Assembly: GCA_021234155.1 (NCBI GenBank) | Contig: JAJEKV010000086.1 | Location: forward strand, 3,519,461 to 3,583,460 | DNA: 64,000 nt | Direction of reading: 5' to 3' | Source: Isoetes taiwanensis | Taxonomy: Eukaryota; Streptophyta; Lycopodiopsida; Isoetales; Isoetaceae | Shown: positions 37,732 through 49,947 of the stretch, piece by piece | Layout: each line of letters opens with the position of its first letter | Position numbering within the stretch: position 1 is the stretch's first letter | Position numbers and translations under genes: made by a program | Notes under the pieces: model-generated | Seen by the model: only the letters and a program-made list of their open reading frames with translations | What the model was told of the DNA's origin: nothing | Databases searched by the model: none

Positions 37732-38628
37732 ATGCATTTTATTTTTGGTACTTGTTCCCTTGCATGCAAGGCATATTATTCGATGAAAACCCAAAAACAC
37801 CAAAGTGTACATTTTGTTCTTACTTGTTATGACACAAGCTTAATCATTTTGATATGTTACAGTTCTACTAGATTGTCAAGATTTAATTCGAACTTACCAA
37901 CTTTAAATATTAGGTGTATAGATGCCCCCAATGCATATTACATGTTGGCGTTTCTTACACGTTGGCCTAAGTGGAAAGCTGTACCTTCGGTGCCTTGGAT
38001 ACATGATGTGGAAGTATTATTTTGGTATAAGCCTAAAGTTTACCATATGTTCCTATTTAACTCTAATTTGGACCTTAGAATTGAACTTCTAGGCTTAAAG
38101 GGTTTTTATTTCTTGGAAAACCATTGGCTACTTTAGATGTATAAATGGCCTTAGAAATTATATATGCACTTAATTTACTAGTTTTGGTCCATAACAGATC
38201 CCAAATCTTAGATCATATTTATCCCAAAACGGCTTTGCATTTATGAAGGGAGGCTGATATGCTGTCTGGCACACAAGATATGCTAACCTAAATGGCTTAG
38301 TCCAAGAATATCTTAGCGTGCCATCCAAAGAAAGATTTTATCTTTTTTCCTGGCAAAAATACCATGATCTTAGTGTGATAGTTTCGTGTTGTTGTATTTC
38401 CATATCCCATCTCTGATATTGAAGAATAGAATAGAATAGAATAGAATAAATTTTTTAACGTCCACGGAGGTCATGGGACCCATACAATGGGCTAGTACAA
38501 TCATTACTACTAGGATTAAAAACCCACCTCGAAGGTTTTCAAGGGAAAACCTTTTGCAAAGAAGGGAAGAAATGCCTTAGGTTTATTAGCAAAAATCCAT
38601 CAGTTATTTTTGTGTATGACGCAAATTC

Positions 38629-39259
38629 GGCCCTTCTTTTGGCTTGAACAAAGATGACCAAATCTGCCCCGCTTATGTTTGGTCATTTCTTCCAAAATAA
38701 GGATCCGAAGTTTCGAATGGTTTCATAGAAAATCGGACTTATCCATTTGCATATATTCTGTTGCTTCAATATATGGAGCTGGCTTCAAGAAAATGTGGAG
38801 ATACATGCAATCGCTCCCCAACCCTTTTCATGTGGAAATTCAAATGAGGCTGTGGTCATGGAAGCAGCAGAAATATCAAGGCCTATAGTGGAGTAAATTG
38901 AAGATGAGCTTGAGTCTAAAATCAAAGTAAACCAGACATGGCAGTAATCCTTTTTGATAAAGAAAAATAGTTTTTATTTGAGTTAAGAATCCGTCTGCAT
39001 GTTCAAGACATAGATAAGCTAAGGTTTGCACAATTTTTCTGGTCTCAAACCTAAGGGTGTGAAGCAGTGTAATGCTTTCTAGGTTCACTTCCTTAATACA
39101 GTGGGAATATCTTAACTTATTATGCTAAATATTTACTTATTTGATTCTGCTCACTTATTTCAGAACCATGTTTTTTTCAAGGATTATTTGCATTATATTC
39201 ACGGACAAATAGCTCCCTCATTATCACAGTAAAGATAAGCTGGTGTATTCTTCTTGATG
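38629..39259. other. Spacer before the chromovirus
   Basis: No gene recognised. This DNA and that after 61,903 were contiguous before the chromovirus inserted at CCAAG. Confidence 0.5.
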
Positions 39260-39264
39260 CCAAG
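39260..39264. other. Target-site duplication, left (CCAAG)
   Basis: CCAAG directly precedes the LTR start TGTGACG and recurs at 61899-61903 after the other LTR. A 5-bp duplication is standard for Ty3/gypsy integrases. Confidence 0.9.
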
Positions 39265-40960
39265 TGTGACGTCCCCTACTCGTATACGGTGCACTCACCG
39301 TATACAAACAGGAGTTCATCCCCCATACCAGCTCCATGCTAATACAGGGCCCTCCACATGACACTGCAACTGTGACGGGTTCCAGTGGGAAGAGTGAAGG
39401 GGTCATTGTACCCCGTCTCCCTCAGAGCCTACCTAGCTGCGGAAGCGTAAACATACATGTCAGTAGCACATACATGAACATCACATGACCATCACGAAGG
39501 ATGGTCCTCCACATATCTGCATAGACAAAGATCAGCACATCACATAGGGAATCCTACCCAAGGCTCAGACTCAAAGGGATGACTGACGGCTTGGGTCTCC
39601 AGAGTTCATTGCAGACAGAATTCATGACAATGGATTTGGCTGGCATATGAACATGGCATAGGGTTGTCCACTCCATCCGCCCCTCCTGTGCACACTTTGC
39701 AGAGTAGGCTGAAAAGTGTTGGGACCTGACTGTAGCCCGCCGGATGCATAGCCAACAGGGCTATTCCTGGTTTCATCCTCCCAGTTCCGATGGGGCAGGT
39801 AGGGATCCCTCCCTCCAGAGATCTACATGCTGACTCAAGGTGACTAGAGGGCCACTGCCCTTATTCGACTGAACCCCACTGGAAAGTGAACACCACTTCA
39901 CGGGTGTCGAGCCCATGCCTTGCCCGCACGCAGTGGCAAGCCATTAGACCTAATCACAATGATCCCTGGTAGGCTTTACACACCAGAGGGATCGTTCAAG
40001 AGTCGACATGAACCTCCTTGTTAGCCGGGCCCGCCCCTTCACCCACAACCACCAGTGTGGTTCTTGTACACAGTCAATCTATAGTGTGCTAGAGAGGCTA
40101 CTCTAGGAGCATCTACTACCAAGCTTTAGGTCTCTACCCCCCTTCCCAATACAAGGAGTTCATAGAGATACATCATCCATATACATCATAGCAGAACTAA
40201 AGAACTATATCTAATCTATATCATAGAGTTAGGTTCTTTAGTTAGAGGCTGGTATCTAGAGATCTAGAAGGCTGCTATGGGCAATTTAATAGGCTAAACC
40301 TACTGATTCTATGACTGAAATAGGGTTTAGACTATCTAATTGGCCAAATACCTGATCCTTGAGTGGCTCCTTCCACTGAGCTCGACCATCCTGGCAAAAC
40401 GCTTGAATCAAGGGAAACTAATGTCGCAATCCTCTCGTGCAAAGTTCTGGAGGTGGTTTTAGTCGTTGAGGCACCAAAACAGAGTTCTAAAACCCTAGAA
40501 TCGAAATTGGGCAAGTTAGGGTTTCCTACCCTATATAGACAAGGGGGTTGGCTAGGGTTTCCAATTATCCCCTTTTGGCATGTGGGATAATTGGAAATGG
40601 GCCCACTTGCCTTTAAGGGCTAGGTGGCCAAATGTGCCCACATGGAAATGTGTGCACCCAAATGTGCCCACATGGAAATGTGTGCACATTAATGAATGTG
40701 TACATTGGAGAATATGCACATTAATTGCACCTATGGGTGTGGCCCACTTGGCATGAAGTGGCCACATGGGAAAATGTGCATCTAAATGAATGTGCACATT
40801 ATTTAATGTGCACATTAATGAATGCGCACTCCTTGCACGTTGCCCCCTAGGGCTATTAGCCTAGCTACACGTTGGCGCATACGTCGCCGGGTGGGGGCGG
40901 TACGCGACGCAGGCAAGATAGTATACCTCCCGGGGCGATATCCGTGGCCGGAACGTCACA
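39265..40960 (-). repeat. Chromovirus 3' LTR
   Basis: 1696 bp, TGTGACGT...ACGTCACA on the plus strand, with an 8-bp perfect terminal inverted repeat. A TATA-like CTATATAG lies at 40531-40538. GTGCACATTAATGAATG-type short repeats fill about 40,620-40,830. Small ORFs in both LTRs (for example through the CAC/GTG-rich part) are not genes. Confidence 0.95.
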
Positions 40961-40973
40961 TTCTCCCCACCTT
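40961..40973 (-). other. Polypurine tract
   Basis: The minus strand reads AAGGTGGGGAGAA directly against the 3' LTR, as expected for the plus-strand DNA primer. A second AAGGTGGGGAGA lies at 41002-41013. Confidence 0.8.
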
Positions 40974-41831
40974 GAAATGATGCTGTCCGCAGCATCGTGG
41001 GTCTCCCCACCTTGGGCTCATCCCAACCTGCAATCAACCTGATACATACGATAACTACTATAATACTTACACATTTATTAAGATTACCTAAAGGTAATAT
41101 TTTTAGGACATTATCACACCATTATATTATGAATTAACTTATCAATTCACAACATCACTAAAACAGGTTACTCAATAATCCACTTAACATGACAATTAAG
41201 TTTATCAAAATTAAAATTAACGTCCGAGGTACTCTTCATTCCTTGCAACACATTCCAACAAAATTTGTGTTGTAAGTCTTCAGAGGCTCGACCTCCCTGC
41301 CCCCCGAGAGCCTCTATTGGCCTGTGGTCGACACTACGCTAGTACCATTTAATTATTAATAAAAATTTTGGTTATATGGTGACCACCCCACCTATCTACA
41401 TGGATGCATGGCTAATCTCCTACAGTGGGGAAGAGGGTGAATCTTCCATTATGGCCGTGGAGACAAATACTATATGCCTATATGCCGCCATGCCTACACC
41501 CTAGTTGCCCAAATGGGGAGGATAGGTCCTTCCCGTATATGGGGCGTGAAGGCATGATTCCTCCTATCAAAGCATATATGGGGCTAGAAGTGCTTTTCCT
41601 ATTAGTGCATTCCTTCATGATCTCCTTTCTCTCGAGGTCGTCTACTTCCGTGGGACAGAAGTAGACTTTATAATCTACCTTCCACTCGCCCAAGCGGAAA
41701 CGCGGTCATGCCTACATTGACATTACACCACGCCCTAGAGATTACCGTAGTGGTCCCATCATCGGTAACAACGCATGCGACCCATACCAAGCATAGGTGG
41801 CATGCGTAGATTAATCTTAACTACACAAGAA
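40974..41831 (-). other. Chromovirus 3' untranslated region
   Basis: AT-rich DNA between the chromodomain stop and the polypurine tract. No coding frame recognised. Confidence 0.6.
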
Positions 41832-42128
41832 TTAACCTACACAAATCGACATGCCTGAGCCGATTTCTTCGGAGATGATCTTGCCGTCCCATTGCTCCAT
41901 AAACTGTGGGTACTGCTTTACTAAATCCTTCTTGAGTACCCATGTCGCGTCTTCCACTGGCAAGTGTTTCCACTTGACCAAATACTGGAGGAATTCTGAT
42001 CTCCTCGTTTTCTTGAAAGCTTTATCAAGAATCAATTCTGGAACTATCTCCAGCTGCTCCTCCGTCATTTCCAACAACGTTGGAGTGTCCAAGACTTCGT
42101 CTGGATTGGGAGTATGCTTCTTCAACAA
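41832..42128 (-). CDS. Integrase C-terminal chromodomain
   Basis: The 98-codon frame contains VPELILDKAFKKTRRSEFLQ, YLVKWKHLPVEDATW and LVKQYPQF. This is the chromodomain pattern: an N-terminal strand, an aromatic/hydrophobic YLVKWK strand, the E-x-A-T-W turn and a C-terminal helix. In chromoviruses the domain ends the integrase and guides integration, in several cases by binding H3 methylated on K9. The classical aromatic cage has three positions. The Trp of VKW and the Trp of ATW are present, but the N-terminal aromatic is not obvious. A frame change separates it from the upstream integrase at about 42,130-42,160. Together with the H3-like ORF it makes a reader/ligand pair in one element. 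Confidence 0.85.
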   Translation of the reverse strand: MLKKHTPNPDEVLDTPTLLEMTEEQLEIVPELILDKAFKKTRRSEFLQYLVKWKHLPVEDATWVLKKDLVKQYPQFMEQWDGKIISEEIGSGMSICVG

Positions 42129-42162
42129 ACTTACGCGGGAAGACTTTATGAATCTTTAGGTG

Positions 42163-43894
42163 CTACCGCAAGTTTAGCTTGTAGGATTGATTGCCTACTC
42201 TCTTGACTATTCTGAAAGGTCCAGCCCACCTTGGAGCAAGCTTCTTGCAATTCCCGATCCTGAGCTTTGCCTGCTTCACCTTGATCTTGAGCCATACATC
42301 ATCTCCAACCTTGAACTCCCTGACTGTTCGATGCTTGTCGGCGATGCTCTTCTGACGACTTCTTGCTGCTAGCAGATATCCTCGAACTTCTTCCACAAGC
42401 CGCCGATATATCGGCCAACATCTGGCCGCGAAACTTCCACTTTTGACACGGGGTTGTGCCAAGTGTCCGGAGTTGAGGCACCGATAAGCCGTGAATTGAT
42501 CATAAACGACGACATTTGGGATGATTCCTCGCTTGGTGCTATTGTATGCAAACTCCACCAAGTGAATAAATTCTTCCCACATACTTTGTTTATTCCGCAC
42601 ATAGTTTCGTAGCATGTCCTCTAAAATCCCGCTGGTCCGCTTCCGGCTGGCCATCCGTCTACGGATGATACGCCGCGTGCTCATGGATAGCTTCGCCTGA
42701 TTGTCGCAAAAGAGGTCTTGCCAAAAGGCGCCATGAACTTCGCCCCTCGGCGGATATAATCTCCCTTGGCATGCCATGAAGCCTGAAGATCTCTTTGGTG
42801 AAGAGCTTTGCTGTATCCATAGCTGTATCTGTGGTTCTGCAAGGCACGAAATGTGCCATTTTCGACAATTTGTCGACTACTACCATCAAAGCGTCTTTCC
42901 CTCTTGCGTCCTTGGGAGCCCCGTGATAAAATCCATGCTAATCACCTCCCACTTAGCGCTTTGGCACCGCTAATGGCTCTAAGGCCCCCGAATTCGGCCG
43001 CCCCCGCCTTTGTCTCGGCCGACATAGCCGGGTATTCCTTGATGTAGCGAAGCTATTCCGCTTTTCATTCCTGGCCAATAGTAGCTGCCGCTGCATTTTT
43101 GAAAAATATGTTTTCATGAATCCCGCATGGCCAGCTATTGGGCTGTTGTGTGTGTCGTGGAGGATCAATTTCCTTACACCTGATGATTCGGCTACGCACA
43201 ACTTGTTCTTATGGTATAACAGGTTGCCTTCCTTCTTAAAATGTTTAAAGGCTTCCCGCCTCCTTATCTCGCTTCTAGCCTCCCTAGAGAGGCTTGCCCA
43301 TACTTCCTTGAAATCCACATCCGCTGGCAAGGATTCTTCAATCTTCCTACCAAAGTCGCTAGAGATCGCCGAAATTGCATTGCAATGCACTCTAGTTGTC
43401 GTGGGATGCCTTGAAAGCGCATCCGCTACCACATTGAGCTTCCCGCTTGTAGACTATATCAAAGTCGCATTCTTCAAGGAACTCCATCCACCCTCTCTCG
43501 CCTCGGGTTGAGGTGTGGTTGCGTGAATACATATTGGAGGCTCGGGACGGCCTCAGATCCAACCGGAACTTCTTTCCCAAAAAGATAGTGCCTCCAAATT
43601 CTTAATGCCCTGACAACCGCAAGCAATTCTTGATCGTGGGTGGGGTAGCGTGTTTCAGCGTCGTTCATCTTCCTGGAATCATACGCTACCACACGCTCTT
43701 CTTGCATGAGCACTGCCCTATAGCTATCTTACTTTCGGTCCGTCGCTATGAGTTTGTCTTTCTCCGGTCCGGGGTTAAGATCGGGCTGTTGTTAAAGCTT
43801 CCTTCAACAATTCAAACCCCGCTGGGCTTTCTTGTGCCCGCTGCTCTGCCCAATCTTTCACTTTCTCCGCCCTCGTCAAGTCTGTTAACGGGGC
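42163..43894 (-). pseudogene. Chromovirus RT end, RNase H and integrase
   Basis: Reading leftward, the RT/RNase H connection is AAPLTDLTRAEK and FELLKEALTTA. RNase H follows: VLMQEERVVAYDSRKMN, ETRYPTHDQELLAVV and WRHYLFGKE, with its catalytic region garbled near 43,740. Then MVADALSRHP, the integrase zinc finger start HDTHNSPIAGHAGF with the cysteine half degraded, and the core with MDFITGLPRTQEGK (first catalytic Asp) and VDKLSKMAHFVPC. The second Asp region (about 42,750) is shifted and the Asp is lost. WEEFIHLVEFAYNST and VGDDVWLK, LAPRWAGPFRIVKRVG (the GPF/Y module) follow. Several frame shifts and the interrupted RT make it non-functional as read. Confidence 0.85.
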
Positions 43895-43898
43895 TGCT
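43895..43898. other. Target-site duplication of nested transposon, left
   Basis: TGCT here and at 53150-53153 flank the nested transposon. Within RT the uninterrupted codons need only one copy, which confirms a 4-bp duplication. Confidence 0.85.
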
Positions 43899-43920
43899 GG
43901 GTAAAAGCATGAAAGGGTGT
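43899..43920 (+). repeat. Terminal inverted repeat, left
   Basis: A 22-bp terminal repeat beginning GGGTAAAAGCATGAAAGGG and ending TGT; its exact complement ends at 53149. Confidence 0.9.
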
Positions 43921-44150
43921 CTATAAATGTAGCCCTTTTTGTACATATACATATGTACCGAATGCACATTTTGGAATAATCACATCATGACCAGCTAGTA
44001 ACCGCCATGATTAATGGCTATCCACTACTCAACCCCACAATTATCGGATTTTGAAATTCTTTCCCAAATTCTTTCTTGGTTTGCCTCTCGCTCACTATCC
44101 CACCCCCGCCTTCTCTCGCTTGAATTCGATCACGAATTCTTCATCTAGCT

Positions 44151-44470
44151 ATGGCCCCAAAACGCCCCGATGAGTGCTTGCTCATCACCACAGCCAAGCA
44201 AGATGCCAAGAGCCCGGCAGTGGAATTTTACCTCCAAGGAGTTTACGCTTTTGCCCTCCGAGGTGATCCAAGCCAAAGACCTCCGTGGAGAAACATGCAG
44301 AGGCCCACATACCCAACCTAGAGATGGTTATGAACGAGGTATGGGGTGAAGCTCCAAAAAAAATATTTAGGATTCAAGGAAGGGAGAATCTAGAACGATG
44401 GAAAGATGGATTTTTTAAATATTATGAATTGGTTTATGGCAAGAAATAGGTTACAAACCATTATATTTCA
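44151..44470 (+). pseudogene. First exon-like frame of rightward transposon gene
   Basis: After a pyrimidine-rich leader, ATG at 44151 opens a frame reading MAPKRPDECLLITTAKQDAK. After one frame change this continues as NLEMVMNEVWGEAPKK and WKDGFFKYYELVYGKK. The text is coherent and coding-like but I recognise no family. It is the 5'-most gene-like signal of the nested transposon. Confidence 0.4.
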
Positions 44471-45714
44471 ACCTATTTTGCCAGAGCATTTGCTCTTCAC
44501 TTGAAGGGACGGCTTGTTGATTGATGGACGTGGCTAGGACCGCCAAAGATCTTGCCAAAACCCTCGCCTCGGACGCATGTAGGACCCTACAACAGGTAAA
44601 TCCTCAACTATCAAACAGACATCGTATTGCAGCAGAATATTAGAGCCCCGGTTATTCTAGATCGATGTTGACACAATAAAGCGCTTATTTAAGCATGGGT
44701 TGGAGGAGAAAACTAACCTATTGAATGAAGTAGAAGCACCGGAAGAAAAAGGAGGGATGCATTGAAGGTCATCACCGGATTGAGGGTAGAAAGGATATGC
44801 TATCCAAGATCCAAGTGGCAGACCGCCGTAAAATAGATGAGACAAAAACAGAATTTGACAAATTGTCCTGTGATCCTGCTTGAAATGTCATTATGTTCGA
44901 GTGTTGAAGTATAAGTTGGAAGACTTGGTTATGAGTAGACATGATAAAGAACAACACTCTTCTAAACTAGAAATTGGTTTGCAGTGAAGCAACTAAAGAC
45001 ATTGAAAGGCATGAAATCTCAATTGAACAAGCAAAGGAAAAAACTTAATTGCATTGAATTGGTTCGTGAAAGGCATTCACAGATTTTGATTTCATGGGGA
45101 GAGCAGGACCTATTGTTCTCGCACCCGAGGCCCCACCCCAGAGGAGCTACTTCTATAGAGCAGCTTCATCACATTCACCATGTACCTGCTTGTGGCCAAG
45201 GCTTTGGCAAAACTGGTTTGTTGTTGCTAGCTCCATGCAGATGCTTATTGCCTCTTCACCAGGTTTATCCGGTCCATGAAAGACGTAATTGCATAAAAGG
45301 TTGCATCCGGGATGAGGGCATTCAATTCAGCTTGGTTTCCCTCCGTGGAAAAGGTATGCATTGCTCTCAACTAATTTAAACTTATATTTCTCTTCATTCA
45401 TATTTGTTATTGTAATCTGCATAGTTCTACATGTATGGCTTTCTCAAAGCATTGCTATTCCTTGTACATGTATAACTTTTAGTGTACATCCGTAGCGAGG
45501 TAGGTACATAGGCATATATTTGCTTGTTTATTGATGCTTTTATTTTTGAGCTTGGACCGCAGTTGTATCAGCTTGTACATGTCTCTAATGGAGTCTACAT
45601 CTGCAAATAGATGTACATGCATTTATCTTTAGAGTGCATCTGTAGATGGATTCATAAGTATGTGCATTTTTACATATATGTGCTTTTTTTGGCATAGATC
45701 TACATTCCCTAACC

Positions 45715-45880
45715 GATACCGGGTACATCCGGGTACATCAAAGTACATCCGGGTACATTGATGTACCTTTATGTACATTGAGGAACATGTACATGTACAT
45801 TTGGCTATAGTTAAATGTAGTTACTTACATTTGGTACATTCTATGTACATGAAATGTACATGCTTGGCGTAATGTACCGT
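45715..45880. repeat. GTACAT-rich repeat block
   Basis: A run of CGGGTACATC, ATGTACAT and ACATGTACATGTACAT motifs, many palindromic, inside the nested transposon. Confidence 0.8.
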
Positions 45881-46401
45881 ATATTTCATTAGTTCCTGTT
45901 TTCATGTTCTTTTATGTCTATTGAAATTTAGATCATTTGTTTGTTTGCATGAGGTCGTTCCTATCCCGTATGCCTTTTAATGGTCGATGTTCTGAGCCAT
46001 CCGTGATCGACTCTCTTTACGATTTTACCGAAAGCATAATAAGCAGATCAATCAGACCCTCTACCTTCCAGCTTCAGATCACCAATGACATTTACAAAGG
46101 CCGCATTAGAACAATCTGCAACAAAGGTTCGCCCAACATGGCAAAGTGAAGTTGAGGAAATTGAGAGGATGGCACTTGAGAAAGCTAAAGAAAAAGCGTG
46201 TGCGAGCCTTCAATGACCAGCCGCAACGTAAAAATCTTTCATCACCAAGTGCTAAATTAGTAATTGAGAAGCTAAGAAAGATTCAAATTTCTGTCTCGGC
46301 ATCATCTCCGTCCCGCCTCGACCTCGCTACGTATTAGAAGCTACAAAGACACACGAGATCCGATTTTAACCCGTGAGATACCGGGGAAGAGGAAGCCGAA
46401 G

Positions 46402-46610
46402 TTGGTAGTTGAGTCCACTCCAAAGAGGGAGGCAAAAAGAATGCTGGGTGATGGCACTCCAAAAGGAAAAAAAACAGCAAAATCTCCAAAGAACAAAAAA
46501 AATGTCCTCCGAAAAGAAAATCTCCAGCAAAAAGTGCCACCACCACCTAGAAAGAGGTATGTCCAAGATGAACTAATTTTGTTAAACATCTCGGATTTAT
46601 GGTAATTAAC
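46402..46610 (+). other. Lysine-rich frame in nested transposon
   Basis: Frame reads Lys/Pro-rich text with KREAKRM, KGKKTAKSPKNKKNVLR and PPPRKRYVQDEL. It could be a basic, nuclear-localising stretch of the rightward gene, preceding the protease-like part. No family recognised. Confidence 0.35.
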
Positions 46611-46859
46611 CACATTTTTTTGTACATAGGACACACGATCACGCGTCGGAAGGAAGTCGATCCCCGATCCTTCCGAAGTCGGAACCGTAAGAGGAAGAGG
46701 ATCTACAAGCAAATATTGATGTGATAACAAATAAGGTGCAGCAGCCTCTAAGATGCCAAAACAGTGATGAATTTACAAGGTGAGTAATATACAATTGATT
46801 ACAATAGATATATTCTTTTGCTAATGCCGTTGTTTCCTTTGTACGCTTTTAGTGAACCG

Positions 46860-47700
46860 ACCGAAAAGGTTGGTTCCATTCACTCCTTATAGGACCGGCC
46901 CTCCTAAGCCCGCACCCTCTATCTTTCAAAGTGATGTTGACGAAGTTCTCATTGAAGTGGACTTGACCTCTAAGATGGTAGATGTCTATGGGAGGTAGGC
47001 TAGCATTTCAACATATTTATGTTATTTCATTCCCTAAGTCACTCATCTTATGTATTAATATGTAACTGATTTGTGTGCGTGTACCTTTGTAGCAGCCTTC
47101 CATCCGATTGAAATACAAGTTTTTTACTGTTCGACCGGACACCTTCCAAATTTTGTGAATTCCCTCAAGAACGGGGCAGATGCACGTAACACTAACATAA
47201 AGGAAGGGCTGGATGGCATTTTGATTGCAAGATGCCAATACATATTTGTTCCACTCTCAAGGCCCAAATGTCGCGATTGGCAATACTTGTGCTTGCTGGT
47301 CCAATGAAAAGCTCTTTTTCCATCTATAGCTAGCCCAACTATACGCATCCTCTCTCCGCCAAAGGCTATGTACCCGATGCTAAAGTGGTCCGTAAGTAAG
47401 TATGAGTTTCTGTTTTGTTTTTATGATTTGATTATTCTCATATTGCAATTTCTTATGCTTGATTTATTCTCACATTGCAATTTTGCGGTTTCATAAGCTT
47501 GTGATCAATAACATGATGCTCGGATCCAACAAAATTAAACCATGGTAGGAAGAACTTTGATGCTCCCTGTTTCTCTCCTAAAATGCCGTAAACTAGTACC
47601 AAAGAACCCTTGCATGTACATTGTGGCTTACATGCACAAATTCATAGATGCCGGGTTGATGCACGCCCAAGCTCCATTTTTGTAAGTAGAACATGTTATT
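46860..47700 (+). pseudogene. Ulp1-like cysteine protease remnant (tentative)
   Basis: PPKPAPSIFQSDVDEVLIEV opens the block. Then KFFTVRPDTFQ with LDGILIARCQYIFVPLSR and WQYLCLLV resembles the Ulp1 fold's strand before and around the catalytic His, although the His itself is not evident. Further on, LVPKNPCMYIVAYMHKFID resembles the catalytic Cys helix (normally N-D-C-G). Ulp1-like proteases remove SUMO and are carried by several plant DNA transposons. Stops, frame changes and possible introns separate the pieces. The call rests on spacing and two motifs. Confidence 0.4.
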
Positions 47701-48069
47701 TTCCTATTAGTTATTTGTTGGTATAGTCCTCTAATACTTGTGCACCATGCAGATGACACCCAGCTTGGTTCACTCGATGCCTATGCCAAGTCACGGAGGG
47801 ATCATCTAATGGAGGCATTAATTGTAGAAGGCTTAGATGAATATACAAGCAGCTTGTTCCTACACAGGTAGATAGTCCCTTTGACTTGTTTGTAAATTAC
47901 GCTTTGTATGAGCCATGCTCCGAGCTTTTGTACTCAATAAGTAATGAAAAATTAATTTATTTGTCTCACTTACACCTGCAAAATAACAATCGTAATTATC
48001 AATGTGTTTTCTCAATTGTGTGTCCTAAAATGTAATTATAAATTGTGAATCTCAAGTGTTTTCTTGCTG

Positions 48070-49400
48070 ACAGTGAATCATCTAATTGGAGAAAGCTCGC
48101 TATCTTTGACTTAAATTGCGGTTGGGCAAGAGGTGCACAAGAATGAAAATATTAACTCAAGATACCAACAGATCCGTAAAGATGAGCTTCAATTTAATAT
48201 AGGAAACAGTTTTTTTTACTTTGCAGCCGGGTTAGCATCACCAAGTAGCATTTGTAAGAGAAGGGTTTGATGTTGCCATCCGGTCTTCACTCACTTCTAA
48301 AAATCTTCAACCAATTGTGGAACATATTTGTGATGCTTTTTCCATAAAGTGAAGTTTGTTTACAAACGTGAGCAAATGTTGGATTCCTCGCCACACAAAC
48401 ACCCTAACAACCTCAAAAGGGGTTGTTTGTGAAACCATTAGTCCCGTGGTATGGAAAGAGTACCCAGAGTACTATGGACATACAGCTCGATCGACGACGA
48501 AAAGATACAAATCCACTTTGAATCACAGAGGGAAGCTACATATGTCCTTTCTCTTGACACCGATCGATATAGCTAGTGACAGATTGCTTGTCATGGAGCT
48601 CATTCCATGGCTTAATGGATTCAAAATGGCCAAGATGGTATAGTTTATGTGAAAGAGCATCCAATGACTAATGCAAAGCAGATGGCATATCGTGAGGCAG
48701 GTGGAACAGATTTTGTCGACAAACTATGGCAAAGAACTTGGGTGCTCACGCCTAAATTTAGTCAATATACCTGAGCAAGGAATGGAGAAACTGCCATCAT
48801 GTTATTGGCCTCTCGACCGCCCATTGTTGGTACAGACTTTGACTGATGTACAAATTCAAATGTTATGAATATATGTATCAAAGTTTTGTTCATTGCACTT
48901 GAGTACTTATTCTTCATCGTCTTTCTTATTGGTACAATTATGAGTGTGTATACATAATTAAGTGATCTTCATTTGCTTTGTAGATGAATGGACCAAAACA
49001 CAAAAGACTATTAAGAAACTAAGAGATAGAGTTCTCACTGCACCCGAGGTAATACAAACCAACACAAGCCGCAAGTACATAGGGTTGGGGACCGATTATC
49101 GCCTCTATAATTGTTGTTCCCGAACTTTGGGAAAAGGTTGAGCAAATTGAAAATTATGAGGAACGAGCAACCATGAAAGGTATATTGGCAAAAATCACTT
49201 GTTGCACAACCCTTGGGGAAGGCACGGTCCTGGAAGATGCGTGCTATGTAGGATGGAAAGGTTTGCCGCTGGCACGCGCTATAGAAACCGCATGGACTAT
49301 CGCTTTAGAGGATATCTCTTCAGCCTCGTGGCTGGCTGGAAGACATGATGCAATAGTCATAAGATATCGCTCCCACCGACATTTTGAAGCTTGGTCATGA
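48070..49400 (+). other. Broken coding text, function unknown
   Basis: Several short frames in one direction: DRLLVMELIPWLNGF, KEHPMTNAKQMAYREAG followed by FVDKLWQRTWVLTPKFS, and a final 75-codon frame at 49,173-49,400. They may be exons of the rightward gene of the nested transposon. I recognise no family. Confidence 0.3.
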
Positions 49401-49594
49401 ATTATGAGCCATGCTCATTTTTGGGTGTGTGTTATATTTATGTCCACAATATAAATATATCAACCATTTGTACATGAAAACCCTGTCCATTTCTTATCTT
49501 TGCCATGACCTAAACCATTTTAGTGTTTATGCAATTCAACTTTCTTGTGTTCAATTCTAATCAACTTACACTTAACAAATTTTTATAATATTTC

Positions 49595-49670
49595 GAATGT
49601 ACAACATATGTACATAAGATGTACATAAGATGTACATCTGTTGTACATCTTATGTACATTGATGTACATA
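49595..49670. repeat. GATGTACAT repeat block
   Basis: Tandem ATGTACATAAG and GATGTACATC motifs between the two convergent transposon genes. Confidence 0.8.
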
Positions 49671-49947
49671 ATGCACTTCAAGTAGTCCAGTTCTTCATTC
49701 TTATAACAAAGTATTACAATATTTCAGAAAGTACTACAGATCCTGACTTAGTCCATGTCATCTACAATTGCCGGAAGTTGTGATAACAATGTCTCATGGA
49801 CTTCATCCGGCAAGTGAAATGTTTGGCTTGCCCCTTCAAATTTTGTGTTTTACTTTCTTGAATGGGATTCAACCCCAATCACAGATTCTCGCAGTACCAA
49901 AACATTCTTAGTAGGAAGCAGTTTTATACTTATTGTGGCAGCCCCGA

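Larger units (their letters stand above)
24781..38628. repeat. Tandem duplication, unit 2 (with 8.76-kb insert)
   Basis: Direct repeat of 19699-24781. It aligns from 24781 to 27030 and from 35791 to 38628; the 8.76 kb between is a later insertion. Differences from unit 1 are scattered single bases and a few short indels, for example an extra ~11 bp near 26,660 and about 18 bp near 37,905. Confidence 0.9.

Noticed and set aside
40552-40815. 87-codon ORF present twice (also at 61,489-61,752)
   Set aside because: It is the same short-repeat part of the two LTRs, in U3, with no recognisable domain.
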